Positions 23,682-31,298 of a stretch of DNA of 43,972 bases are shown here, piece by piece. Under the pieces are notes generated by a model, which was not told the DNA's origin, made no database searches, and saw only the letters and a program-made list of their open reading frames with translations. Both the position numbers and the translations under genes were made by a program. Origin of the DNA: Chitinophaga pinensis (GTDB taxonomy: Bacteria; Bacteroidota; Bacteroidia; NS11-12g; UBA9320); assembly GCA_945897885.1 (NCBI GenBank), contig CAMDGU010000023.1, positions 1-43,972 of the forward strand. Reading direction: 5' to 3'. Position 1 is the stretch's first letter. The number at the start of each line of letters is the position of its first letter.

Positions 23682-24725
23682 TTACCATTCAATCTGCAAT
23701 TTAACATTATAGGTTTTTTCACTTTCTTCTATAGCTAAGGTGTATTTTCCGGGATATAGTAAATTTAATCGTTTTTTAACATTTGTAATGCCAATTCCAC
23801 CTTGGTAATCGGGCGATTCACTTGGCTTATGTGATGGTAAATTGTTTTTTATTTCAAAGGTTAGGCCTGTTTCATAAATGTCAAAGTTTATAAATACAAA
23901 TGATTTCCCTATGTTTGAGTTAACACCGTGTTTAAAACTGTTTTCAACAAAAGGCAAAAAAATCATTGGAGCAATTTCTTTACCTGATGAGTCACCAATA
24001 ACTTCAAGCTTAATTTCCAGCCTGTTTCCAAATCGTATTTTTTCCAGCTCAAGATAGTTTCCGATGTATTCAATTTCTTTTTTTAGACCCACAACTTTTT
24101 CGCCACCTTCATAAAGTATGTAGCGCAAAATGTCTGATATTTTAAGTATCACTTCAGGAGCCTTGTCGCTTTTGGATAACGTTAAGGCATACACGCTGTT
24201 TAAACTGTTAAACAAAAAGTGAGGATTAATTTGGCTTTTTAAATATTTAAGTTCGGTTTCTATATTCAGTTTTTCAAGTTTATCAGCCAATCGGTCTTTT
24301 TCAAACCACTGCTTAAAAAACATCAGTGTCATTGTAATAGCTAAGGTGTAGCTAATACTTATGGCATCATTAATAAAAAACTCAACCGTCCATAAGCTAT
24401 ATTTTTCGGTATCGTCTATGGTATCTGCCCATAGTAAAAATACAATATGAATAAAGCAAATGAAACTAATGGTAAGGAAAATAGAAACGAAGTACATGAA
24501 ATACTGCCGTAGCCTTAAAAATACCGGAACTAAGTAATAGTTATTGAAATATGCTGCCGAGCCATGCAGCAAAATAATCATAAAGGCATTTTCAAAAGCT
24601 TTATTAAAACCAACAGCCGGCTCGTAAAGAAATATCCAAAGAATAAAATAAAACAACCAAAACAGCACATGATGAATCTTGTACCGGATGATTTTTAGGA
24701 GCAGTAATGTGGTATTAAATTTCAA
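23682..24725 (-). CDS. LytS-type sensor histidine kinase
   Basis: This 347-residue kinase has four membrane helices in the first 140 residues, a short coiled linker (about 141-162) and a His-kinase domain of the LytS/YehU type. The phosphoacceptor is H169 in SQINPHFLFNSLNSVYAL. The ATPase part has ENSFKHG as N-box and GGIGITNVKKRL as G-box. No separate ligand-binding domain is present, so the signal is likely sensed within the membrane. It partners with the LytTR regulator just downstream. A 75-residue secreted protein gene lies eight bases upstream and is probably in the same transcript. Confidence 0.93.
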   Translation of the reverse strand: MKFNTTLLLLKIIRYKIHHVLFWLFYFILWIFLYEPAVGFNKAFENAFMIILLHGSAAYFNNYYLVPVFLRLRQYFMYFVSIFLTISFICFIHIVFLLWADTIDDTEKYSLWTVEFFINDAISISYTLAITMTLMFFKQWFEKDRLADKLEKLNIETELKYLKSQINPHFLFNSLNSVYALTLSKSDKAPEVILKISDILRYILYEGGEKVVGLKKEIEYIGNYLELEKIRFGNRLEIKLEVIGDSSGKEIAPMIFLPFVENSFKHGVNSNIGKSFVFINFDIYETGLTFEIKNNLPSHKPSESPDYQGGIGITNVKKRLNLLYPGKYTLAIEESEKTYNVKLQIEW

Positions 24726-24733
24726 CCTTTTGC

Positions 24734-24961
24734 TTAAGCGGTGTGTGGTTTTTTAAAGTATTTAATGAGGTTATAGCTCCAGTTTACTATTTGCCAGCCT
24801 TTTTCAATATAGTCCAAATCCTTGTTGTCCTCTTTAACTATTTGAGATGGAGTGTATTTTTCGGCAATAGTTTGGGTGGTTGAAAAAGCAACAACATTTA
24901 TCATTAGTAGAATTAAGATTATCTTCTTTGGTTTAGATAGTGATAATTTAGGTCTTTGCAT
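24734..24961 (-). CDS. Small exported or membrane protein upstream of the LytS kinase
   Basis: This 75-residue protein has a basic N-terminus (MQRPKLSLSKPKK), one hydrophobic segment (IILILLMINVVAFSTTQ) and a 45-residue charged, Lys/Tyr-rich remainder with WQIVNWSYNLIKYF. No known domain is seen. It is eight bases upstream of the kinase and in the same orientation, which suggests a role in signalling to or regulating it, but this rests on position only. Confidence 0.6.
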   Translation of the reverse strand: MQRPKLSLSKPKKIILILLMINVVAFSTTQTIAEKYTPSQIVKEDNKDLDYIEKGWQIVNWSYNLIKYFKKPHTA

Positions 24962-25081
24962 AATTAGAGGTTATTATAGGTAGAACTGAATTGTGCAGTA
25001 AAAGTTTCAAAGCAAGTTAATTTTCTTTTACATAAAAAAAATTAAACAAAATTCCGTCTAAAAATGAACTACTTATGTCAA

Positions 25082-26383
25082 TTACCCAAAGTAGTCTAAA
25101 ATAAATTTTCGCTGGCTTCTTAAGGTATTGCTAAGGTTTCGGCCTTTTGAAGTAAATAGCACTTTAAACCAGTATTTGGTATTTATAGCGGCTTCTTGCC
25201 AAAACAAAAATAAATAACCCAAAACACGAATACCGAGTGAAATAAAGATACCTCTCCATCCAAAAATTGCAATGCAAACGATAGCAAGAATTAAAGAATA
25301 AATAAATCCTATTAATGCTGCGGCACCAATATATACGGAATCATAAAATTCAATTTTTTTAACCTTTTTGTCGGCCATATTTTTAGCCATTATTACGGGA
25401 ATAAAATTTAAAACCATACCTGTAAGTGCCGGTATAGCGGCAACAATAGTAAATAGCAGATACAAGATTTTTTCAATAAGTGGGCTGGCAAAATATTTAT
25501 CCTTAATATTTAATTTTTTTAGATTCTCAAAATAATCGGTAATTTTACTTCTAAAAATTTCAAATCCTTCAGGTTTATTTTCTGATAAATTATTTAAATC
25601 ATTGGCCGCTCTTTTTTCAGCTAAAAAACGCTTTTTATACCGTTTAAAAAAACCATAAAAGGATGGTTTGTATTGATTGCGAGCCATTAATAAATATTTA
25701 CTTCCAATTATATCATTGGCAGGTTCTTTTATGATAACTATCTCTCGCTCCATGGCTTCATACAATCGGGCATTAAAATCGGTTATCGCTTTTGTGTGTT
25801 TACCTGTTTTTAGCAATGGCATATAATCCTGAGCGGCAATTGGGTGACCAAAATTGATGCAAACTTCCTCTCTGAAATGACCCGAGTTGGAATAATTTAA
25901 TCCTACCGGAACCACCTGTAAATCCATATCCGGATATTTTTCAATTGCTTCAAAAGCCATTTTTGCTGCCCCTTTTTTCATAGGTCTTAATCGTCGTTCA
26001 CTTACACAATAGCCTTCAGGAAAAATAAGAACAGTTCCGTTTTTTCTAAAAATTTCGTAACACTCATTAAAGGTTTGTTGATTTTTAGTTCCTTGTTCGT
26101 TGCCTGCACCATCTTCTGAACGGTAAATTGGCAACAGCCTCATACTTCGCAACGCCCAATTGGCTGTAGGTTTTTTAAAAACATCACCTCTGGCTAACAA
26201 AGTTAGCTTTCGACGAAGCAATACAGACAGCAAAACCCCGTCAATAAAAGAGTTGGGATGATTAGGGGTTAGCAAAACCGGCTTGCCCTTTGGAATTAAG
26301 TTTACGTTAATGATGTATATCCGTCGGAAAAAAGTGCGGAAGGTAAAGTAGAGAATATTGATTAAAGTCCAGTAGAGAATCAC
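25082..26383 (-). CDS. Lysophospholipid acyltransferase family protein (PlsC/GPAT-like)
   Basis: PlsC-type enzymes transfer acyl chains to glycerol-3-phosphate or lysophosphatidate at the inner membrane. This 433-residue protein has the catalytic His/Asp block NHPNSFIDG near 41-49 (H42-x5-D48 instead of the commoner HX4D, as in eukaryotic-type GPATs), the FPEG phosphate-binding motif in VLIFPEGYCVSERR, and the later conserved KKGAAKMAFEA. The acyltransferase domain covers about 1-230. A linker and three or four membrane helices (about 300-410) make up the C-terminal half, longer than simple PlsC proteins. The gene is 63 bases downstream of dnaG on the same strand. Confidence 0.85.
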   Translation of the reverse strand: MILYWTLINILYFTFRTFFRRIYIINVNLIPKGKPVLLTPNHPNSFIDGVLLSVLLRRKLTLLARGDVFKKPTANWALRSMRLLPIYRSEDGAGNEQGTKNQQTFNECYEIFRKNGTVLIFPEGYCVSERRLRPMKKGAAKMAFEAIEKYPDMDLQVVPVGLNYSNSGHFREEVCINFGHPIAAQDYMPLLKTGKHTKAITDFNARLYEAMEREIVIIKEPANDIIGSKYLLMARNQYKPSFYGFFKRYKKRFLAEKRAANDLNNLSENKPEGFEIFRSKITDYFENLKKLNIKDKYFASPLIEKILYLLFTIVAAIPALTGMVLNFIPVIMAKNMADKKVKKIEFYDSVYIGAAALIGFIYSLILAIVCIAIFGWRGIFISLGIRVLGYLFLFWQEAAINTKYWFKVLFTSKGRNLSNTLRSQRKFILDYFG

Positions 26384-26446
26384 AGCCTGCGAAGTAAGAC
26401 AAAAACGCTTGGGTTACAAAATGGATTTTTGGAAGGTGTTTTAAGT

Positions 26447-28375
26447 TTAATGAATAGTAATCTTAAGTTTCTCAGCTAATTCATTTCTTTTCTTCAAAAT
26501 TTCCATTTGAATTTCTAAAAGTGTTTTTTGTTCGTCAGGGTCATCTGTGAATTTTAGTTTTTCGCTGTTTATCCTTAACCACTTATTAGCGTTAGAATAT
26601 TTTAAATAGTCAATATTGTATTCTACTTCCATCTCATAATTATCAATTTCTTTCTTAATTATTTTTTCTGCATCTGTTTCCCATCTCTCACTTAGTAGAT
26701 GTTTTTGAGAATCAATAATTATGTCGGCTGCTAATTTGGTTGTTTTTTCATTATTCTTAAAAAAATATTCATCCACGAAACCATTCTCGTCAAAATAAGA
26801 TTTTGTGGCAATTACCATGTCATTGTAATGGATATTGTTAAACTCTAATCCTTCCAATTCTATTTCAGTTAAAATGAATTTAGCAACTAAACTCCCATCG
26901 CCGAATTGTAAATTTCCAAATAGTATAAGAGACTTAACAATTGCTTTCTCCCTAGATTCTTGAATATTGATATTTTTTTCCGAAATCCCATCTTCATGTA
27001 TAAATAGGTTTTCATATTCCTGTTCTATTTGTTTAAATGCTTTTTCATTGCCTTTTAGTCGCAATCGGTTGGTTTCTGCAATCAAAACCTGTTCATCCGT
27101 ATCGAGCATGGTGGCGGTAGCTTTTATAAATACACTTCGCTTAATCGGGTCAGGGATTTTTACGATGCTTTCTACAACCTCTCTTATTACTGTTGCTTTT
27201 TTTATAGGGTCACCTTCACTTTCGCCCAATAAATGACGAGTTTTAAAAATAATAAAATCCGTTTGATTGGCTTTAATATATTCTTCAAAAGCGGTTCCAC
27301 CTACTTTTTTGCAATAGCTATCCGGGTCTTCTCCCTCAGGAAAAACGACAATCCGAACGTTTAAATTATTTTCAAGAATTATATCCGTTCCCCTCAGTGC
27401 TGCCTTTATTCCCGCAGGGTCGCCATCATACAACATGGTTATGTTATCCGTAAACCTGCTGATTAATTTTACTTGCTCTTGTGTTAGAGAAGTTCCCGAT
27501 GAGGCCACAGCATTTTCAATCCCGTTTTGGTGCAGAGTAACCACATCCAAATAGCCTTCGGTAAGGTAGCAACAATCCTTTTCACGAATGGCTTTTTTAG
27601 CCTGAAACATACCATACAGCACCCTCGATTTATGGTAAACATCATTCTCGGGTGAGTTGATATATTTTGGGCTGCGGTCGTCTTTTTTTAATTGCCTTGC
27701 TCCAAAAGCAATCACTCTACCTGTTATATCATGAATAGGAAATGTTACCCTTTCGCGGTAAACATCAAAATAATCATCGGAATCGGTTTCGTCTTTTTTG
27801 TCTTTCTTTTTTACCAATCCTGCTTTTTCAAGGATTGCAATGTCAAAACCGCCTTTTACAGCCGTATCAAAAAAATGCCGCCATTCTTTTTTTGCGTATC
27901 CAAGTTCAAATTTTTCAATGGTATCTTCCCTTAAGCTACGTTCAATAAAGTAAGCTTTGCCAATGGTTCTGCCTTCCTCGTCATTTTGCAAAAGGTTAAC
28001 GTAATATTTATTGGCAAATGAAAGGACCGTCAATAAAGCTTCACGGTCACTTTTTTGTTGGGCTATTTCAGCAAGGTTGGCCCGTTCTTCTTCTATTTCA
28101 ATATTGTATTTGGCAGCCAGCCAACGCAAGGCTTCCGGATAACTCAGCCCGTTATGTTCCATAATAAACCCGGCTGAATTACCGGCTTTACCACACCCAA
28201 AACATTTAAAAATTCCTTTAGTAGGCGATACCACAAACGATGGCGTTTTTTCATCATGAAACGGGCAATTGCCCATTAAATTAACACCTCGGCGTTTTAG
28301 GGTTACAAATTCTCCAACCACATCAGCGATATCAGCTGTGTCAAGGATTTTTTCTATGGTGGTTTGGTTGATCAA
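26447..28375 (-). CDS. dnaG: DNA primase
   Basis: DnaG makes RNA primers for DNA replication. At 642 residues it is full length. It has an N-terminal CHC2-type zinc domain with C37, H40, C58 and C61 (CPFHDEKTPSF, FKCFGCG), the RNA polymerase core and TOPRIM domain with TEGYLDVV and the acidic motif LYDGDPAG, and a C-terminal helicase-binding helical domain (about 470-642). The start is TTG at 28375, giving the expected MINQTTIEKIL N-terminus; no ATG fits. It follows the higBA pair by 18 bases on the same strand, so part of its transcription may come from the toxin-antitoxin promoter. Confidence 0.97.
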   Translation of the reverse strand: MINQTTIEKILDTADIADVVGEFVTLKRRGVNLMGNCPFHDEKTPSFVVSPTKGIFKCFGCGKAGNSAGFIMEHNGLSYPEALRWLAAKYNIEIEEERANLAEIAQQKSDREALLTVLSFANKYYVNLLQNDEEGRTIGKAYFIERSLREDTIEKFELGYAKKEWRHFFDTAVKGGFDIAILEKAGLVKKKDKKDETDSDDYFDVYRERVTFPIHDITGRVIAFGARQLKKDDRSPKYINSPENDVYHKSRVLYGMFQAKKAIREKDCCYLTEGYLDVVTLHQNGIENAVASSGTSLTQEQVKLISRFTDNITMLYDGDPAGIKAALRGTDIILENNLNVRIVVFPEGEDPDSYCKKVGGTAFEEYIKANQTDFIIFKTRHLLGESEGDPIKKATVIREVVESIVKIPDPIKRSVFIKATATMLDTDEQVLIAETNRLRLKGNEKAFKQIEQEYENLFIHEDGISEKNINIQESREKAIVKSLILFGNLQFGDGSLVAKFILTEIELEGLEFNNIHYNDMVIATKSYFDENGFVDEYFFKNNEKTTKLAADIIIDSQKHLLSERWETDAEKIIKKEIDNYEMEVEYNIDYLKYSNANKWLRINSEKLKFTDDPDEQKTLLEIQMEILKKRNELAEKLKITIH

Positions 28376-28393
28376 ATTTCTTGCACTTAATTC

Positions 28394-28753
28394 TTACTTG
28401 TATGGCTGAATTAATACTTCGGTTGGTATTTTTAAACTATCATGCAATGTCCGAATCATTTCCAAAGTTAGTTTTCTTTTTTTGTTTAAAATTTCACTGG
28501 CACGACTTTTTAGCCCAACAAATTTGGCTAAATCTGTTTGGGTATAGCCCATTTGCTCCATTCTATATTTGATGGCTTCAATTGGATCTGGAAAGCCAAC
28601 AGGGAAATGCTCGTCTTCGTATTTTTCAATTAATATTCCCAATATTTCCAACTCATCTCCTTCTGCGGTTCCTTTTTTTGAATCAAATATTAATTCAAGC
28701 CGTTCAAATGCTTCCAGATAGTTTTTTTCGTTTTTAATCGGTTTTATGGTCAT
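28394..28753 (-). CDS. higA: HigA-family antitoxin (HTH-XRE)
   Basis: This 119-residue antitoxin has an N-terminal dimer/toxin-binding part and a C-terminal helix-turn-helix (about 65-105) with YTQTDLAKFVGLKSRASEI as the helix-turn-helix core. HigA proteins of this size bind and neutralise HigB and repress their own operon. It lies six bases after the toxin gene (toxin first, as in higBA systems). The palindrome at 29085-29099 is the probable operator. Confidence 0.9.
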   Translation of the reverse strand: MTIKPIKNEKNYLEAFERLELIFDSKKGTAEGDELEILGILIEKYEDEHFPVGFPDPIEAIKYRMEQMGYTQTDLAKFVGLKSRASEILNKKRKLTLEMIRTLHDSLKIPTEVLIQPYK

Positions 28754-28759
28754 TGCTTT

Positions 28760-29053
28760 TTAAATTTTTGTTGCATCAATTTTATCATATTCCGCATGTG
28801 TTCCTATAAATCGAATCCAAATCATCTGGTGCTCATAATTTATTTTTACAATTAACCTATAACTATTTCCTTTTATCTTAAACACAACTCTATTTTCTGC
28901 TAATAAACTTGCACTTGGGTATTCTTTCTTGATTTCATTGGGACTTTTCCATTCAGCACTGCATGTTTCCTGATACCAGGCTTTTAGCTGCTGTTCACAA
29001 TCCGAATGTTTATCCCAAAAATCTCTTAAAATTTTCCTTGAAATTATTCTCAA
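28760..29053 (-). CDS. higB: HigB-family mRNA interferase toxin
   Basis: This 97-residue RelE-superfamily toxin cleaves mRNA in translating ribosomes. Family segments are MRIISRKILRDFWDKH at the N-terminus, LKAWYQE, AENRVVFKIKGNSYRLIVKI and the C-terminal RFIGTHAEYDKI, which is the hallmark end of HigB. All parts are present, so activity is plausible. It precedes higA by six bases and is transcribed away from the M20 amidohydrolase gene. Confidence 0.92.
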   Translation of the reverse strand: MRIISRKILRDFWDKHSDCEQQLKAWYQETCSAEWKSPNEIKKEYPSASLLAENRVVFKIKGNSYRLIVKINYEHQMIWIRFIGTHAEYDKIDATKI

Positions 29054-29069
29054 CGCAAATTTTTTTTAG

Positions 29070-29100
29070 CAAAAATACCTAAAGTTCCCGAAACGGGAAA
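29070..29100 (-). promoter_or_regulatory. higBA promoter with palindromic operator
   Basis: On the minus strand TATTTTTG (29077-29070) fits the -7 consensus TAnnTTTG. A TTTC takes the -33 place at 29100-29097. The palindrome TTCCCG-AAA-CGGGAA (29085-29099) lies almost wholly in the spacer, exactly where a bound HigA would block RNA polymerase. A half-site CGGGAA is at 29149-29154. Confidence 0.6.
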
Positions 29101-29188
29101 ATATATTTTTTTCGAAATTAATCTAACAAATTTATAATTAAGGATTAACGGGAAGTAATTAAATTTGAAGTTTATTTTAAGAACGTAA

Positions 29189-30373
29189 ATGATTAACAAA
29201 ATAAAAGACATAGCCTCCAATCTTCATGAGGAAATAAGAACCATCCGACGCCATATTCATCAAAATCCGGAACTTTCGTTTCAGGAATTTAATACCCAAA
29301 ACTATGTGTGGGAACAATTAGATGCCATAGGAATTGCAAACAAACAAAAAATTGCAAACACAGGCATTGTAGCCATTATTGAGGGTAAAAATCCTTCAAA
29401 AAAAGTAGTGGCATTGCGCGGTGATATGGATGCATTGCCAATTATTGAAGCCAATGATGTACCTTATAAATCCAATAATAATGGGGTGATGCATGCCTGC
29501 GGACACGATGTGCATACAAGCTGTTTACTGGGAGCTGCCAAAATTATTAACCAACTGAAAGGGGAATTTGAAGGAACTGTAAAACTGGTTTTTCAGCCCG
29601 GTGAAGAAAAACTTCCCGGTGGAGCTTCCGTTATGATTAAGGAAGGGGTTTTGAAAAATCCGGAGGTTACAAATATTATAGGTCAGCATGTGATGCCGCT
29701 TTTACCTGTGGGCAAAGTTGGTTTTCGCAAAGGGTTATACATGGCCAGCACGGATGAAATTTATATGACCATAAGGGGCAAAGGCGGCCACGGAGCCCAG
29801 CCGCATCAAAACATTGACCCGATTGTGGCTATGGCTCAAGTTATTACAGCCCTGCAACAAGTGGTAAGCCGTGTGGCAAGTCCAATCATTCCTTCGGTCT
29901 TATCATTTGGTAAAGTGATAGCCAATGGGGCTACTAATATTATCCCGAATGAAGTGTATTTGGAAGGAACTTTTAGAACCTTGGATGAGGAATGGCGAGC
30001 CAAAGCACATAAATCAATTGTTAAAATTGCCAAAGGTGTATCTGAAAGCTTGGGTTGCCAATGCGATATTGAAATACGAAAAGGATATCCGTTCTTAAAA
30101 AATAATCCGGAACTTACACAAACCGCCATTGACAATGCCATAAACTATATGGGTGCCGAAAATGTGGTGGATCTTGATATATGGATGGCTGCCGAAGATT
30201 TTTCGTATTACAGCCAGGAATTACCTGCTTGTTTTTACCGATTAGGAACTCGCAATGATGCCAAAAATATTTCCTCGCATGTTCATACCCCAACGTTTGA
30301 TATAGATGAAGATGCCTTGCCAATTGGTATGGGATTGATGGCTTGGCTGGCTATTTCCGAATTAAATGGCTAA
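29189..30373 (+). CDS. M20D-family amidohydrolase (N-acyl-amino acid deacylase type)
   Basis: This 394-residue dinuclear metallopeptidase-fold amidohydrolase is of the hippurate hydrolase/aminoacylase family. Visible metal and catalytic parts are RGDMDALPI, MHACGHDVHTS, FQPGEE (catalytic Glu pair), and a late ligand His in the HVHTPTFDIDE block. The insertion dimerisation domain (about 185-295) begins after GKGGHGAQPHQ. Substrates are N-acylated amino acids or related amides; which one cannot be told. No secretion signal is present. The next gene, yraN, begins inside its last codons (8-base overlap). Confidence 0.9.
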   Translation: MINKIKDIASNLHEEIRTIRRHIHQNPELSFQEFNTQNYVWEQLDAIGIANKQKIANTGIVAIIEGKNPSKKVVALRGDMDALPIIEANDVPYKSNNNGVMHACGHDVHTSCLLGAAKIINQLKGEFEGTVKLVFQPGEEKLPGGASVMIKEGVLKNPEVTNIIGQHVMPLLPVGKVGFRKGLYMASTDEIYMTIRGKGGHGAQPHQNIDPIVAMAQVITALQQVVSRVASPIIPSVLSFGKVIANGATNIIPNEVYLEGTFRTLDEEWRAKAHKSIVKIAKGVSESLGCQCDIEIRKGYPFLKNNPELTQTAIDNAINYMGAENVVDLDIWMAAEDFSYYSQELPACFYRLGTRNDAKNISSHVHTPTFDIDEDALPIGMGLMAWLAISELNG

Positions 30374-30737
30374 ACATAATCTTACAGGAAAAGAAGGAGA
30401 AGAAATAGCTGCCGCTTTTTTAAAGGCCAAAGGGTATGAAATAGTAGAAATGAATAAACGATTTGGGCGGGCTGAGATTGATATCATCGCAAAAATCGGG
30501 AATGAATATGTGTTTGTAGAGGTGAAAACCCGCTCATCTGATCATTTTGGATTTCCAGAGGAGGCAATTACTAAGCGTAAAATTACCCTTATGGGAAAAG
30601 CTGCTGAACAATTCAGTATCGAAAAAAGCGATGGATTAGAAATACGGTTTGATTTAATTTCACTGGTTTTGGGCAATGCAAAGCACGATATTGTTCATAT
30701 TGAAGATGCCTTTTTTCCAGGTATGGAAGAGTTTTGA
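30366..30737 (+). CDS. yraN: YraN family protein (UPF0102)
   Basis: This 123-residue protein has the restriction-nuclease-like fold of UPF0102. N-terminal LTGKEGEEIAAAFLKAKGYE is followed by the PD-(D/E)xK-like core GRAEIDIIAKIGNEYVFVEV with a Lys directly after, the likely metal site (E, D, E-x-K). Biochemical roles in DNA recombination or topology have been proposed for the family, but none is established. The start codon overlaps the end of the amidohydrolase gene. Confidence 0.9.
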   Translation: MAKHNLTGKEGEEIAAAFLKAKGYEIVEMNKRFGRAEIDIIAKIGNEYVFVEVKTRSSDHFGFPEEAITKRKITLMGKAAEQFSIEKSDGLEIRFDLISLVLGNAKHDIVHIEDAFFPGMEEF

Positions 30738-30788
30738 AATACTCATCAGGGCATTCCAATCCACAAATAAAAAAAACTGAAATAAGTG

Positions 30789-30819
30789 TTTGAATTTTTA
30801 AGTTAAAATTTTACTTTCG
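30789..30819 (+). promoter_or_regulatory. Promoter of rpmE
   Basis: TTTG (30789-30792), a 19-base AT-rich spacer and TACTTTCG (30812-30819) match the Bacteroidota sigma-ABfr promoter layout TTTG-N19-TAnnTTTG with one change in the -7 box. Transcription would start a few bases downstream, leaving a leader of about 75 bases. Confidence 0.75.
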
Positions 30820-30840
30820 CAGTCCGTTTAAAAGAAGCAT

Positions 30841-30870
30841 TTTATGACACGCCCAAAGGCGTTACATAAA
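30841..30870 (+). promoter_or_regulatory. Structured leader hairpin upstream of rpmE
   Basis: TTTATG (30841-30846) pairs with CATAAA (30865-30870) and ACGCC (30849-30853) with GGCGT (30858-30862), an 11-bp stem broken by a 2x2 internal loop and capped by CAAA. It sits in the 5' untranslated region of rpmE, between the promoter and the ATG at 30900. There is no T-tract, so it is not a terminator. A binding site for autogenous control by L31 is a reasonable reading. Confidence 0.5.
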
Positions 30871-30899
30871 GCCTCATAAAAAATAGAAATAAATTATTT

Positions 30900-31148
30900 A
30901 TGAAACCAGAAATACATCCAAAAAATTACCGTTTAGTAGTGTTCAGAGACATGAGTAACGAGCAATCATTTATTACTCGTTCTACAGTTGAAACTAAAGA
31001 AACTGTTAAATGGGAAGATGGAAATGAATATCCATTATACAAATTAGAAATTTCAAATTTATCTCACCCGTTCTTTACAGGTAAGGTTAATTTTGTGGAT
31101 ACTGCCGGACGTATTGATAAATTCAATAAGCGTTACGCCAAAAAGTAA
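30900..31148 (+). CDS. rpmE: 50S ribosomal protein L31, type B (zinc-independent)
   Basis: This 82-residue L31 starts [20 protein letters not shown] and ends [17 protein letters not shown]. The four Cys residues of zinc-binding (type A) L31 are absent, and the 80-plus length and [11 protein letters not shown] segment are those of type B (YkgM-like). L31 bridges the ribosomal subunits. It is monocistronic, with its own promoter, leader and terminator. Confidence 0.95.
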   Translation: MKPEIHPKNYRLVVFRDMSNEQSFITRSTVETKETVKWEDGNEYPLYKLEISNLSHPFFTGKVNFVDTAGRIDKFNKRYAKK

Positions 31149-31176
31149 TAATTAACGATAAACAATCCTAATAACG

Positions 31177-31204
31177 GCCATCAGCGAAAGTTGATGGCTT
31201 TTTT
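31177..31204 (+). terminator. Rho-independent terminator after rpmE
   Basis: GCCATCA (31177-31183) pairs with TGATGGC (31192-31198) across an 8-base loop, followed by six T, G and five more T. Confidence 0.9.
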
Positions 31205-31298
31205 GTTTTTGGATGATTTTTATCACAAAAGTTTTCTTTTAAAAAAATATAAAATCCCCTTAAAATTCCTCAATTTTACACCACTAAATTGACAGATT

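Noticed and set aside
26967-27236. Plus-strand frame opposite dnaG
   Set aside because: It is antisense to the conserved primase body with no family resemblance.
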